A DNA stretch of 64,000 nt from JBDHAC01 sp039589195 (GCA_039589195.1 JBDHHV010000019.1:1-64000); one strand, 5' to 3'; shown: positions 34,987 to 43,704, counted from the stretch's first letter. Numbers and translations: made by a program. Notes: a model not told the origin generated them from the sequence alone.

Positions 34987-36372
34987 GTGTTCGACACCAT
35001 AGCCGCCATCTCGACTCCCCCGGGCCGTTCCGGTCTCGCGCTCATACGAGTGAGCGGCCCGGAGGCCGCGAAGGTCGCAGCCTCGGTCGGCCTCACCGAG
35101 CTCGAGCCCCGAAGGGCTACATACCGCCACCTGACACACCCCGAGGACGGTCGCCCGCTCGACCGCGTCATTGCGACGCGTTTCGTCGAGCCCGCCTCGT
35201 TCACCGGAGAGGATGTGTTGGAGATCGGGTGTCATGGCGGCGCGCTCGTCCCGGCGCTCGTGCTGGATGCCCTGTGCGCCGCCGGAGCGCGCGTGGCGGA
35301 ACGCGGCGAGTTCGCGCGGCGTGCGTTCCTGAACGGAAAACTGGACCTCGTCCAGATAGAGGCCACGCTCGACCTGATCGATGCCCGGAGCGAAGCTCAC
35401 CACCGTGCGGCGTTGTTTCAGTTGGACGGAGCGCTGTCACGGCGTGTGGGCGGGCTCCGCGAGGAGCTGCTGCGATTGCAGGCGATGCTGAGCTACGAGA
35501 TCGATTTCCCGGAGGAGGACGATGGACCGATTCCGAGAGAGCGCATCGAAGCGGCCGCGAGCGGACTTCGTGGATCGATCGACGAGTTGCTTATGAACGC
35601 ACCGGAGGGAGAGTTGCTACGCGATGGGGCGCTCACCGTGATCGCAGGTCGGCCGAATGTCGGTAAGTCTAGTGTATTCAACGCGTTACTGGGACAGCAG
35701 CGAGCGATAGTCACCGAAATGCCAGGCACGACCCGCGACGCGATCGAAGCGCTGATCTCGGTGAAGGGGTACCCGTTCCGGCTGGTCGACACAGCAGGAA
35801 TGCGGACAGAAGCGGGAATCGTGGAGGAGATGGGGATCGAGGTCGCCCTCCGATACGTCGAGGAGGCGCCGCTTCTCCTCCTTTGCGTGGAAGAGGGGAG
35901 AAGCTTGTCGGAGGAGGAGGAATCGATGGCACGCGCGGCCTCGGACAGGCGGCAGCGGCTGATCCTCGTGCGCACGAAGGCGGACCTGGGCTCGCCGCCG
36001 TCAGGCGAAGGCGGAGGAACGGGTCGTCGTGGCCGCCAGCCTCTCGAGTCGGAAGCTCCCGAGGTAGTCGTCTCGACCGTCACGGGCTCGGGCCTGGGCG
36101 ACCTGCAGGCCGCGATGCTAGGGGCAGTCTTCGCCGGGTTGAGAGATTCGGGTGAGCCACCGCTGGTGACCAGCGGGCGCCAGATCCGAGCGCTGCGGCA
36201 CGCGCGGGCCGAAACAGAGGCGTTCCAGCAGGCCCTGGTGGAAGGGCTACCGTCGGAGGTCGCCTGCGCGCACCTGCAGGAGGCGACACTCACTCTCGAG
36301 GAGTTGCTTGGAGTGGTGGAGGTGGAGGAGGTCCTGGACGTTCTGTTCTCTTCCTTCTGCGTAGGTAAGTAG
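34987..36372 (+). CDS. mnmE: tRNA uridine-5-carboxymethylaminomethyl modification GTPase
   Basis: 461 aa from GTG 34987; earlier codons are not conserved. FDTIAAISTPPGRSGLALIRVSG is the canonical start. The G domain shows G1 GRPNVGKSSVFNALL, G2/G3 AIVTEMPGTTRDA and VDTAGMR, and the C-terminus ends CVGK, with the conserved cysteine. The NKxD element appears as RTKADL. With MnmG it modifies the wobble uridine of several tRNAs. About half of the residues around 335-355 are a Gly-rich insert (SGEGGGTGRRGRQ). Confidence 0.96.
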   Translation: MFDTIAAISTPPGRSGLALIRVSGPEAAKVAASVGLTELEPRRATYRHLTHPEDGRPLDRVIATRFVEPASFTGEDVLEIGCHGGALVPALVLDALCAAGARVAERGEFARRAFLNGKLDLVQIEATLDLIDARSEAHHRAALFQLDGALSRRVGGLREELLRLQAMLSYEIDFPEEDDGPIPRERIEAAASGLRGSIDELLMNAPEGELLRDGALTVIAGRPNVGKSSVFNALLGQQRAIVTEMPGTTRDAIEALISVKGYPFRLVDTAGMRTEAGIVEEMGIEVALRYVEEAPLLLLCVEEGRSLSEEEESMARAASDRRQRLILVRTKADLGSPPSGEGGGTGRRGRQPLESEAPEVVVSTVTGSGLGDLQAAMLGAVFAGLRDSGEPPLVTSGRQIRALRHARAETEAFQQALVEGLPSEVACAHLQEATLTLEELLGVVEVEEVLDVLFSSFCVGK

Positions 36373-36392
36373 CCGTTGCCCGGGGCGGGCAC

Positions 36393-36425
36393 AAAAAAAG
36401 GGGCCCGCCGTGGTTCGGCGGGCCC
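36393..36425 (-). terminator. Rho-independent terminator of the fpg-like gene
   Basis: On the minus strand a perfect 10-bp stem (GGGCCCGCCG / CGGCGGGCCC, 36416-36425 with 36401-36410), 5-base loop, then C and seven Ts (complement of 36393-36399). It lies 40 bases past the stop at 36466. Confidence 0.9.
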
Positions 36426-36465
36426 TGACGAGCAGTGTCCAATGAGCGGACCCGGGGGCGGGCCG

Positions 36466-37263
36466 CTAGGCGGCGCGCTGACAGCGCGGGCAGATATACG
36501 TCTTCCGGCCCAGCACCTTGAGGGACTCCAGCTCGTGGCGGCACCTGGGACACGCGCTCCCCGATCGACGGTAGTTGATCAACCAGCCGGGATCCGCGTG
36601 CGCGGCCTCCCAGTGTAGCGTCGCACGGCGCAGTACCCTCCTCAGATACCGGTGCACCCGGTGGAGCTGTTCAGGGGTGATGTTCCCGACGCGCCCATCC
36701 GGTCGGAACCCGGACTGGAAGCAAATCTCGTCCGCGTAATCGTTCCCGATCCCCGCGATGATCTCCTGGTTCATGAGGAACCCTTTCAGCGACGTGCGGG
36801 GATGCGCGTCTGCGAGAGCCACGAATCGCTCGGGCGTGAGGTCCTCGCTGAGCGGGTCGATCCCCAGGTTCTCCAGATTCCCGAGCCCGGAGAAGTCCTC
36901 ACCCTCGACGATGTGCACGATCCCCCGTATTCCGGAGGAGCTGAAGCGGAGCTCGCGGCCGGCGGCGAACTGGAGGCGGATCTTCGTCCGCTCGGTCGGC
37001 GGTGCGGTCTGGGATTCGAGGCGGAGCGCCCCATCGTCTCCCATATCGAAGACGAGGCTGTGGTCCGACCGAAAACGGAGGACGACGTATCTGCCGTGCC
37101 GCTCGACGGACTCGATGACATGGCCCTCGAGCACGCTCTCGGCCAGGTCGATCGGAATCTCGACAAGCTCGGGATCGTCGATCATGACGGTGGAGATCGT
37201 CTTCCCGGTCGTATAACCGGCGAAGCTGTCGATCATCCGCTCGACGTCGGGAAGTTCTATCAT
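36466..37263 (-). CDS. Fpg/Nei-family DNA glycosylase-like protein lacking the N-terminal proline
   Basis: 265 aa with the full Fpg architecture: N-terminal beta-sandwich, H2TH region (LKGFLMNQEIIAGIGNDYADEICFQSGF), and a C-terminal zinc finger (CPRCRHELESLKVLGRKTYICPRCQ, four cysteines). However the protein starts M-I-E-L-P-D-V-E: the catalytic Pro1 of MutM/Nei (MPELPEVE) is Ile, though the adjacent Glu is kept. A different start cannot restore it, because the ATG at 37263 is fixed by the homologous ELPxVE. It may be a damage-binding or ring-opening-only variant, or use Met1/another amine. A strong terminator follows. Confidence 0.88.
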   Translation of the reverse strand: MIELPDVERMIDSFAGYTTGKTISTVMIDDPELVEIPIDLAESVLEGHVIESVERHGRYVVLRFRSDHSLVFDMGDDGALRLESQTAPPTERTKIRLQFAAGRELRFSSSGIRGIVHIVEGEDFSGLGNLENLGIDPLSEDLTPERFVALADAHPRTSLKGFLMNQEIIAGIGNDYADEICFQSGFRPDGRVGNITPEQLHRVHRYLRRVLRRATLHWEAAHADPGWLINYRRSGSACPRCRHELESLKVLGRKTYICPRCQRAA

Positions 37264-37421
37264 ACGCGTTACTCCGGGGTCGAGGCTCGCGGCAAGGTTA
37301 CCCCGATAGTTCTGAAAAGGATCCTTATGGGAACGTCCGGAAACTCAGGAAGGTTCCGTCGGTCGAGGAACGCCCGCGAGTGGAAACCAACCTCGAACTG
37401 CGGGCCGTGAAACCGCCTAAC

Positions 37422-37691
37422 CTATTGTAAAATAACGAATTCGGCAGTTTGCACTGGTTGGGGAGGGATCTCGGCCACGGCCTCGACGCGCGCCGTCCGG
37501 GGTCCGTGACCGAGTCGGGCCCGCAATTCCGAAACGGCGTCGGGGTCCCCGCTCACATGGACCTCCACGGCGCCATCCAGCAGGTTTCGAACGCTGCCGG
37601 ACAGTCCCAGCGCCCTCGCCTGCCGGGCGGTCCACCAGCGGAAACCCACACCCTGAACGCGTCCCCGGACCAGGAATCCCTTGCTCGTCAC
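37422..37691 (-). CDS. acyP: Acylphosphatase
   Basis: 89 aa from GTG 37691. LVRGRVQGVGFRWWTARQA carries the phosphate-binding loop and catalytic Arg, and GSVRNLLDGAVEVHVSG supplies the catalytic Asn. Hydrolyses acyl phosphates such as carbamoyl or 1,3-bisphosphoglycerate. A longer upstream reading exists but overlaps the divergent mnmG start and is not conserved. It is arranged head-to-head with mnmG, 76 bases between starts. Confidence 0.92.
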   Translation of the reverse strand: MTSKGFLVRGRVQGVGFRWWTARQARALGLSGSVRNLLDGAVEVHVSGDPDAVSELRARLGHGPRTARVEAVAEIPPQPVQTAEFVILQ

Positions 37692-37767
37692 GTGTGGGAA
37701 GATCCCGGCCCGGATCGATTCGGGCAAGCTGGCCGGAGACCGCCCGGCGCCCGTATTCTTGGGCGCC

Positions 37768-39681
37768 ATGAGATATGACGTCATCGTGATCGGCGGCGGC
37801 CACGCGGGTTGCGAAGCCGCGAATGCCGCGGCGCGCCTCGGGGCCCGGACCGCTCTCGTCACTTCTTTCCTCGCCAGAGTGGGTCAGATGTCCTGCAACC
37901 CGGCCATCGGGGGCATCGCGAAGGGAACGGTGGCCCGCGAGGTGGACGCCCTGGGTGGGGTCATGGGGCGTGCGACCGATCGGTCGATGCTGCACTTCCG
38001 GATGCTGAACCGCTCAAAGGGCCCCGCGGTGTGGTCGCCGCGCGCGCAGTGCGATCGCGGCATGTACCCGCGAGCGGTTCGCTCACTCCTCGAAACGAGC
38101 TCGCGTCTCGATCTGTATCAGGCAACGGTCGAAGCCCTGCTGGTGGACGGTGGGAGGGTCACCGGGGTCCGATGCGGGGATGGGACCCGGTTCGACGCGA
38201 CGCGGATCGTGCTGACGGCAGGAACGTTCCTTCGTGGTGCGATCCGAATCGGGGTGGACCGGGCGATCGAGGCCGGGAGGGCTGGTGACGCCCCGGTGGT
38301 GGAGCTCGCGGAGCAGCTGCTCCGTCTCGGGTTGGACGCGGAGCGGTTCAAGACGGGGACCCCGCCGAGAGTCGATGGGCGCACGGTGGACTTCTCCCGG
38401 ATGGAGCGGCAGGATGGCGATGTAGACGCCGGACGCTTCTCGCATTGGGAGCGCTCCGAGGGACTCGAGCGTCGTCCATGCTGGCTGGCCAGAGCTGGAG
38501 CGGACGTGCAGGAGATCGTGGCGGAGAATCTGGATCGGTCGGCATTGTACGGCCGCGACGCCGCCGCCCGGGGTCCTCGCTACTGCCCGTCGATCGAGGA
38601 CAAGGTCGTGAAGTTCCCGGACGCGGGGTCGCACCAGGTCTTTCTTGAGCCGGAAGGACTCGAAACGAACGAGTTCTACGTGAACGGACTTTCGACTTCC
38701 CTTCCACCCGATGTACAACGAGCGTTCCTGGCTATGGTGCCGGGTCTCGAGAACGCTCGCATGACACAGCCGGGGTACGCGATCGAGTACGATTACTTTC
38801 CTCCGCAGCAACTCGGACCGACCCTCGAGCTCAAGCCGTTGCCCGGTCTTTACTTGGCGGGACAGATCAACGGAACGACAGGATACGAGGAGGCGGCGGG
38901 GCAGGGCGTCGTAGCGGGAATCAACGCGGCGCTGGCCGCGCTGGAGCGCGATCCATGGGTTCCGCAGCGTGACGAAGCGTTCCTGGGCGTGCTCGTGGAC
39001 GATCTGATTACCCGGGGTGTGGATGAGCCCTACCGGTTGTTCACCTCGCGTGCGGAGTTTCGTCTTCTCCTGCGGCAGGACAACTGTCTGCCGCGACTCG
39101 GAATCACCGCAGAGCGTCTGGGGTTGTTGCGGGATGAGGAGCGTGTCGTGCTCGAGCGGCGCCTGGAAGAGCGCGCGCGAATCGGGACGTGGGCCGAAGG
39201 AGCGCGAGTGAGTCCGGCCGGCGTGAACGAGTTCCTGGAATCGATCGGGAGCTCACCCCTGAGACAGACGGGGCCGCTGAGGCAGCTCGTTCTCCGGCCC
39301 GAGGTCAGGCTCGCCGACCTGCTCGGTCCCGGTAAACCATTGGGGGATCACGGGTTCGACCGAGATGCGCTTGCATCGGTGGAGATGGATCTGAAGTACG
39401 CAGGCTACATCGAGCGCGATCGACAGCGCGCCCATGCGCTGGCCAAACGCGAAGAGGTCGCGATTCCGACCGATCTCCCGTTCATGGAGCTGCTCTCGCT
39501 CTCCTACGAAGCCAGACAAAAGCTCGAACGGGTGCGTCCCGGCACGATCGGTCAGGCCGGCCGCATTCCGGGAATCTCCCCCGCCGACCTACAGAATCTC
39601 CTGGTGGAAATCCACAAGCGAGCCAGAGCGGGCGCGGCGGAGGATGTATCGAGCCCGCTGGCGGCCCGTCCGGCCGGCTAG
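37768..39681 (+). CDS. mnmG: tRNA uridine-5-carboxymethylaminomethyl modification enzyme
   Basis: 637 aa from ATG 37768. FAD-binding start YDVIVIGGGHAGCEAANAAARLG, SCNPAIGGIAKGTVAREVDALGG, FRMLNRSKGPAVWSPRAQCDR, LTAGTFLRGAIRIG and ATGYEEAAGQG-like INGTTGYEEAAGQGVVAGINA are all canonical GidA motifs. It forms the MnmEG complex with the upstream mnmE product. Its TAG overlaps the TAG of the convergent pyrF within the palindrome CTAG. Confidence 0.98.
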   Translation: MRYDVIVIGGGHAGCEAANAAARLGARTALVTSFLARVGQMSCNPAIGGIAKGTVAREVDALGGVMGRATDRSMLHFRMLNRSKGPAVWSPRAQCDRGMYPRAVRSLLETSSRLDLYQATVEALLVDGGRVTGVRCGDGTRFDATRIVLTAGTFLRGAIRIGVDRAIEAGRAGDAPVVELAEQLLRLGLDAERFKTGTPPRVDGRTVDFSRMERQDGDVDAGRFSHWERSEGLERRPCWLARAGADVQEIVAENLDRSALYGRDAAARGPRYCPSIEDKVVKFPDAGSHQVFLEPEGLETNEFYVNGLSTSLPPDVQRAFLAMVPGLENARMTQPGYAIEYDYFPPQQLGPTLELKPLPGLYLAGQINGTTGYEEAAGQGVVAGINAALAALERDPWVPQRDEAFLGVLVDDLITRGVDEPYRLFTSRAEFRLLLRQDNCLPRLGITAERLGLLRDEERVVLERRLEERARIGTWAEGARVSPAGVNEFLESIGSSPLRQTGPLRQLVLRPEVRLADLLGPGKPLGDHGFDRDALASVEMDLKYAGYIERDRQRAHALAKREEVAIPTDLPFMELLSLSYEARQKLERVRPGTIGQAGRIPGISPADLQNLLVEIHKRARAGAAEDVSSPLAARPAG

Positions 39682-40400
39682 TCGCCGAACAGCGTCCCGA
39701 TGCGCCGCTGGACATCACCGGCGGCGGTCGCCGGGTCGGGCGCATTCCGGATGGGCCGACCGATGACGATGTAGTCCGCCCCCGCTTCAAAGGCCTGCTC
39801 GACATCGACGGTACGCTTCTGATCGTCTGTGCGATCGAGTCCTGGGCGAATCCCCGGAACCACGATCAACAGCTCATCCTCCAGGGCTTCCCGGATGAGC
39901 GCGGCCTCGCGGCCCGAGGCGATGACCCCCGCGCACCCGATCGCGGCCGCACGCTGGGCGCGGGAAAGGACGAGGGATGGGATGTCGGTTTGGAAGCCGA
40001 GCGCTCTCATGTCCGCCTCGTCCAGGCTCGTCAGGGCCGTTACGGCCAGAATGCCCAGATCATCGCCGGCGGCTTCGCACGCCGCCTCGAGGATGGCGTC
40101 GTTGCCGTGCACCGTCACGAACGATATCCCCCTGCCCCTCAACTGACGTACGGCCGAAGCGACGGTTTGCGGCACATCGAACAGCTTGAGGTCCGCAAAA
40201 ACCTTCTTGTCCTGACGCTGCAGCCATGCCGACAACTGGAAGTAGCCCCCGCTCAGGAAGAGCTCGAGCCCGATCTTGTAGAAGACGACCTCGCCCCCAA
40301 GCCCCTCGACGAGATCGCGAGCCTCGGTCGGATCCGCCACGTCCAGCGCCAGGATCAGGCGCTCGCGCGCCGGAATGTCATGCTTCCGTCTGGTCCGCAT
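39678..40400 (-). CDS. pyrF: Orotidine 5'-phosphate decarboxylase
   Basis: 240 aa from ATG 40400. LILALDVADPTEARDLVEGLG, the catalytic cluster VFADLKLFDVPQTVA (D-x-K-x-x-D), FVTVHGNDAILEAACEA and VPGIRPGLDRTDDQKR are the standard OMP decarboxylase motifs. Converts OMP to UMP in pyrimidine synthesis. Overlaps the upstream LAGLIDADG-like gene by 23 bases and shares CTAG with the mnmG stop. Confidence 0.96.
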   Translation of the reverse strand: MRTRRKHDIPARERLILALDVADPTEARDLVEGLGGEVVFYKIGLELFLSGGYFQLSAWLQRQDKKVFADLKLFDVPQTVASAVRQLRGRGISFVTVHGNDAILEAACEAAGDDLGILAVTALTSLDEADMRALGFQTDIPSLVLSRAQRAAAIGCAGVIASGREAALIREALEDELLIVVPGIRPGLDRTDDQKRTVDVEQAFEAGADYIVIGRPIRNAPDPATAAGDVQRRIGTLFGD

Positions 40401-40782
40401 CCGCCGCCTCCGGTGGTGTAGCGTTCTCCTCGCCTGGAGGATCACTCAGCCCATAGCGCACCTTCATCTCGACAAAGCGGCGATAGCTCTTGGCGTCCAG
40501 TTCATCGCTCAGGTGTCTGTCGAGGATCGGTAGAAGGGTCTCCCGCAGGTAGGGCCCGCGGGCCATCCATTGGAAATACCGTCGGCCCCCGTGATCATAC
40601 GGTCCGTAAAGGCGGCCACCAGGAAAAGTCCTTTCGATCCACCGGAAGAGCGCCTCGTGGTCCGTGTGCATGCGAAGAGTGACGTGGGGTTGTCGACCGT
40701 CACCGCCAAAGTGACCTTCGCCCACCAGGACTCCGAGGAGGAAACCGATTTCGAAGGAGTTGTCGCGTTGTTTCACCGTCAT
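40378..40782 (-). CDS. Small LAGLIDADG-like protein beside parS
   Basis: 134 aa from ATG 40782. Residues 13-26 (GFLLGVLVGEGHFG) are a LAGLIDADG-like helix with an acidic residue at the catalytic-type position (Glu22), followed by VTLRMHTDHEALFRWIERTFPGGRLYGPYDHGGRRYFQWMARG (in shorter conserved blocks) and LPILDRHLSDEL, the beta-beta-helix pattern of homing-endonuclease halves. A single motif means it would act as a dimer. No intron or intein is visible around it, so it may be domesticated as a DNA-binding protein. The frame continues upstream to 41094 but that part is low-complexity. Its start codon overlaps a parS-like site. Confidence 0.65.
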   Translation of the reverse strand: MTVKQRDNSFEIGFLLGVLVGEGHFGGDGRQPHVTLRMHTDHEALFRWIERTFPGGRLYGPYDHGGRRYFQWMARGPYLRETLLPILDRHLSDELDAKSYRRFVEMKVRYGLSDPPGEENATPPEAADADQTEA

Positions 40783-40797
40783 GTTTCCCGTGGAACG
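40782..40797. other. parS: parS-like site 1 (degenerate)
   Basis: TGTTTCCCGTGGAACG matches the ParB site TGTTTCACGTGAAACA at 13 of 16 positions. It covers the start codon of the LAGLIDADG-like gene. Confidence 0.55.
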
Positions 40798-40843
40798 TCC
40801 ACACCCTTTCCCATTGCCGCCGGTGCCAGTTGTTTCACCGTCA

Positions 40844-40859
40844 TGTTTCCCGTGAAACA
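40844..40859. other. parS: parS-like site 2 (near consensus)
   Basis: TGTTTCCCGTGAAACA differs from the consensus TGTTTCACGTGAAACA at a single central base. It lies 346 bases upstream of parA and about 10-14 kb from dnaA/dnaN, the usual neighbourhood for parS. Confidence 0.85.
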
Positions 40860-41204
40860 CCCGCTCGTCAAGAGGGCTGGACGTCACCACCCTCGAGCGC
40901 GCGCAGGCGCGGCTCAAAAACACCCGGTATTCGCCCTGCGCCGCGGCCTTTGGGGCGACGTAAAGCGCCTGAATCCACCCGGGTGGTCGCCCGATGTGCG
41001 CGCGCGCCTTATATTCGGCCACAACGCGGGCGGCGGCGCGCCCGGCTGCCATCGGTCGGGGGCGGGCGTGGTGACGTAACCTGTTGACGCACACTCACTT
41101 ACATGAATCGGAGTCACTTTCGGTGATATGGGCGCACGGTGCGGTCCGAGGATGTTCGGCCGGCAGGTTCAGGGGCCGGTAGATCTGTGAATCGTGGGGG
41201 GGGG
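40860..41204. other. 345-bp gap before parA
   Basis: No convincing gene. A minus-strand frame runs through it but its translation is Ala/Arg-rich and unlike any family. TTGACG at 41083-41088 could be a parA -35 box but I see no good -10. A run of eight or more Gs precedes the parA ATG and serves as the ribosome site. Confidence 0.4.
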
Positions 41205-41990
41205 ATGGCCCGGGTCATCACGATCGCCAATCAGAAAGGTGGCGTGGGAAAGACGACGACAGCGATCAACCTGGGCGCCTCGCTCGCGATCGCTGAGCGC
41301 CGGACTCTGGTGATCGACTGCGACCCCCAGGGGAATGCGACCAGTGGCTTCGGTCTGAGAAAAGACAGCTCGCAGCTTTCCGTATACGACTGTCTGATCA
41401 ACGGTAGATCTCTGGATGACGCCGTTCACGACGCGGTTCACTTCCCTTTCTTGAGCGTAATCCCGGCGAGTCGAGATCTCGCGGGCGCCGAAGTCGAGCT
41501 CATCGATCGTCCAAACCGGGAGCGAATCCTTCGGCAGCGGTTGTTGCAGCTGAGGGAGGCGTTCGACTACATCCTGATCGATTCGCCCCCCTCACTGGGC
41601 CTGCTCACGTTGAATGCGCTCGCGGCGGCGAACACCGTGCTGATCCCGATTCAATGCGAGTTCTACGCCCTCGAAGGGTTGAGCCAACTGCTCAACACCG
41701 TCCGGCTCGTTCAGCGGAACATCAATCCGGACCTGGAGATCGAAGGGGTGTTGCTGACCATGTACGATTCCCGGCTCAACCTCGCCAAGCAGGTAGCGGC
41801 CGAGGCGCGTGAGTACTTTGGCGGCAAAGTGTTCGACACGATGATCCCGAGGAACATTCGCCTGGCGGAAGCGCCGAGCTTCGGACAACCGATCGCCCTC
41901 TACGATGTGCTATCGACGGGGGCCCGCGGCTACCTCAGCCTGGCGCGCGAGTTGATCGATCGAGATGAGGGAGTCCGGAAGGTTGGCTAA
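41205..41990 (+). CDS. parA: Chromosome-partitioning ATPase ParA/Soj
   Basis: 261 aa from ATG 41205 behind a G-rich ribosome site. Deviant Walker A KGGVGKTTTAINLG, Walker A' VIDCDPQGNATSGFG, Walker B LIDSPPSLGLLTLNAL; the C-terminal FDTMIPRNIRLAEAPSFGQP is typical of chromosomal Soj. ATP-dependent DNA binding drives separation of ParB-parS complexes. First gene of an operon with parB, an M23 peptidase and bactofilin. Confidence 0.97.
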   Translation: MARVITIANQKGGVGKTTTAINLGASLAIAERRTLVIDCDPQGNATSGFGLRKDSSQLSVYDCLINGRSLDDAVHDAVHFPFLSVIPASRDLAGAEVELIDRPNRERILRQRLLQLREAFDYILIDSPPSLGLLTLNALAAANTVLIPIQCEFYALEGLSQLLNTVRLVQRNINPDLEIEGVLLTMYDSRLNLAKQVAAEAREYFGGKVFDTMIPRNIRLAEAPSFGQPIALYDVLSTGARGYLSLARELIDRDEGVRKVG

Positions 41991-42882
41991 GAGTGACAGG
42001 CGGCTCGGGAAGGGGCTGGCGGCGCTTATCGGCGAGGAGACGTTCGACGAGTCCACGCCGCATGTGGCCGAGGGGGAAGTGTCGATCGACCGGGTGCAGG
42101 CAAATCCGTTCCAGCCGCGCTCGCGCTTCGGCGACGACACGCTGGAGGAGTTGACGGAATCGATCCGGCAGAACGGCCTGCTTCAGCCGTTGGTGGTCCG
42201 CCCGGTCGCTGACGGCTACCAGATCGTCGCGGGGGAGCGCCGTTGGCGAGCGCTCATGCGGTTGGGGTGGAAAACCGCACCGATCGTGTCTCGCGATCTG
42301 ACCGACGAGCAAATGCTGGTCCTCGCCCTCGTCGAGAACCTGCAGAGAGAGAACCTCTCCCCGCTTGAAGAGGCACGCGGATATCAACAGCTGATCGACG
42401 ACTTCCAGCTCACGCAGGAGGAGGTCGGGCGTCACGTGGGGCGAGATCGCTCTACGGTCGCGAACAGCCTCAGGCTGTTGAGTCTGCCGGACGAGGTCAG
42501 AGAGCTTCTCGCCGCGGGCCGGATATCGGCCGGTCACGCCAGGGCGATACTCGGCCTCGACGACCCGCAGCGGCGAATCGCGCTGGCGCGCGCCGTGGCG
42601 AGGGAAGGTCTGTCGGTTCGCGAGACCGAGCGCAGGGTGAGGGCGAAGGGCTCTCGGAAGAGAAAGCCATCGCGCCGAGCCGGGACCACGTCCACCGCTC
42701 GCGACCCCGTAGCCAGACGGGCCGAGCTCGTGCTCCAACGCTCACTTGGGACCCAGGTTCGAATCCACCAATCCGCCGGTCAAACCGGCGAGATCCGTAT
42801 TCCGTTCCACGACCATGACGATCTCGCTCGTCTCCTCCAACTCCTGGGGGGCGATGAGGGCGCGGAGACGCTCTCGGCGTGA
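41965..42882 (+). CDS. parB: Chromosome-partitioning protein ParB/Spo0J
   Basis: 305 aa. RRLGKGLAALIGEE at the start (ParA-stimulating peptide with basic residue), the CTP-binding domain with IVAGERRWRALMRLGW, ENLQRENLSPLEEA, and the helix-turn-helix LTQEEVGRHVGRDRSTVANSLRLL that binds parS. ATG 41965 overlaps parA by 26 bases; TTG 41983 is an alternative. C-terminal dimerisation residues end LLGGDEGAETLSA. Confidence 0.97.
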   Translation: MRESGRLAKSDRRLGKGLAALIGEETFDESTPHVAEGEVSIDRVQANPFQPRSRFGDDTLEELTESIRQNGLLQPLVVRPVADGYQIVAGERRWRALMRLGWKTAPIVSRDLTDEQMLVLALVENLQRENLSPLEEARGYQQLIDDFQLTQEEVGRHVGRDRSTVANSLRLLSLPDEVRELLAAGRISAGHARAILGLDDPQRRIALARAVAREGLSVRETERRVRAKGSRKRKPSRRAGTTSTARDPVARRAELVLQRSLGTQVRIHQSAGQTGEIRIPFHDHDDLARLLQLLGGDEGAETLSA

Positions 42883-43700
42883 ACGAGCACCACGCGGGGT
42901 GGACCGTCCACCTCGTCCGGCAGGACGGAATCGAGACCCACACCATCCGGTTCAAGCGATCCACATGGGTTTTTTCGATCATAGCCCTCACGATCGTGCT
43001 GCTGGCGGCCGGGGTGCTCCTCGGACGCGGGTGGGCAAGCCGCATGGAGTCAGCGGAGACACGACGGCTCGAGGCTACGGTGGCCGAGCTGACGGATCGT
43101 CAGGCCCAGGTGGCCGAGCTCACCGCGCGCCTCGAGCGTATCGAGTCGGACTACCTGCGCATCCAGCGCGCGTTCGGTGCGGAGGCACAGGGCACGGCCG
43201 GAGGCGCGGTGTTGCCCGCCCCGACCTCGGCCGCGGTCCGCGGCGTCCCCACCGATCCCGGGACGTCCGCCCCCGCCTGGCCGCTCGCGCAACGCGGGTT
43301 TCTCACGCGCACCTTCGGTTCGCACACGGAGCTCTCGAGATCGGGACATACGGGCATCGACATAGCAGTCCCGCTCGGCTCGTATGTCCGCGCCACGCTC
43401 GGCGGAATCGTAGAGGAGTCGGGGCGCGACTCCGTGTACGGCTTCTACGTTCGGATTGCGCACGGTGACGGGATCTCATCATTGTATGGGCATAATTCGT
43501 GGCTGTTCGCGGCGGTGGGGGACAGCGTAGAGAGATTGCAGGTCGTCGCTCTGTCCGGTAACACAGGGCAGTCGACCGCCCCGCATCTACATTTCGAGGT
43601 CGAGCGAGACGGCGAGCTGCTCGACCCGCTCACCTATGTGGCGGACGGTGGAGCCGGCGACGACGGGGCACAGGGACGGAACGGTGTGGAACCGAGGTAA
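42879..43700 (+). CDS. M23-family metallopeptidase, membrane-anchored
   Basis: 273 aa, GTG start overlapping the parB stop by four bases. One membrane segment (STWVFSIIALTIVLLAAGVLLG, residues about 28-49), a coiled-coil (about 55-95), then a LytM-type domain: SGHTGIDIAVPLGSYV (H and D zinc ligands), YGHNS, and APHLHFEVERDG (HxH). Predicted to cut peptidoglycan cross-bridges in the periplasm. Downstream of it lies bactofilin; M23-bactofilin pairs shape the cell wall in several bacteria. Confidence 0.93.
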   Translation: MNEHHAGWTVHLVRQDGIETHTIRFKRSTWVFSIIALTIVLLAAGVLLGRGWASRMESAETRRLEATVAELTDRQAQVAELTARLERIESDYLRIQRAFGAEAQGTAGGAVLPAPTSAAVRGVPTDPGTSAPAWPLAQRGFLTRTFGSHTELSRSGHTGIDIAVPLGSYVRATLGGIVEESGRDSVYGFYVRIAHGDGISSLYGHNSWLFAAVGDSVERLQVVALSGNTGQSTAPHLHFEVERDGELLDPLTYVADGGAGDDGAQGRNGVEPR

Positions 43701-43704
43701 GGAA

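Larger units (their letters stand above)
40768..40859. repeat. Direct repeat of about 30 bp containing parS-like sites
   Basis: The unit starting TTGTTTCACCGTCATG and ending with the parS-like 16-mer occurs at 40768-40797 and again at 40830-40859 (62-bp period) with only three differences at the 3' edge. The repeat includes the first codons of the LAGLIDADG-like gene. Confidence 0.8.

Noticed and set aside
40783..41094. N-terminal extension of the LAGLIDADG-like frame up to 41094
   Set aside because: Translation is Ala/Arg/Gly-rich, passes through both parS-like repeats, and has no recognisable domain.
42755..42771. tRNA T-arm-like text GGTTCGAATCC
   Set aside because: It lies inside parB, and no acceptor stem, anticodon arm or D-arm can be folded around it.
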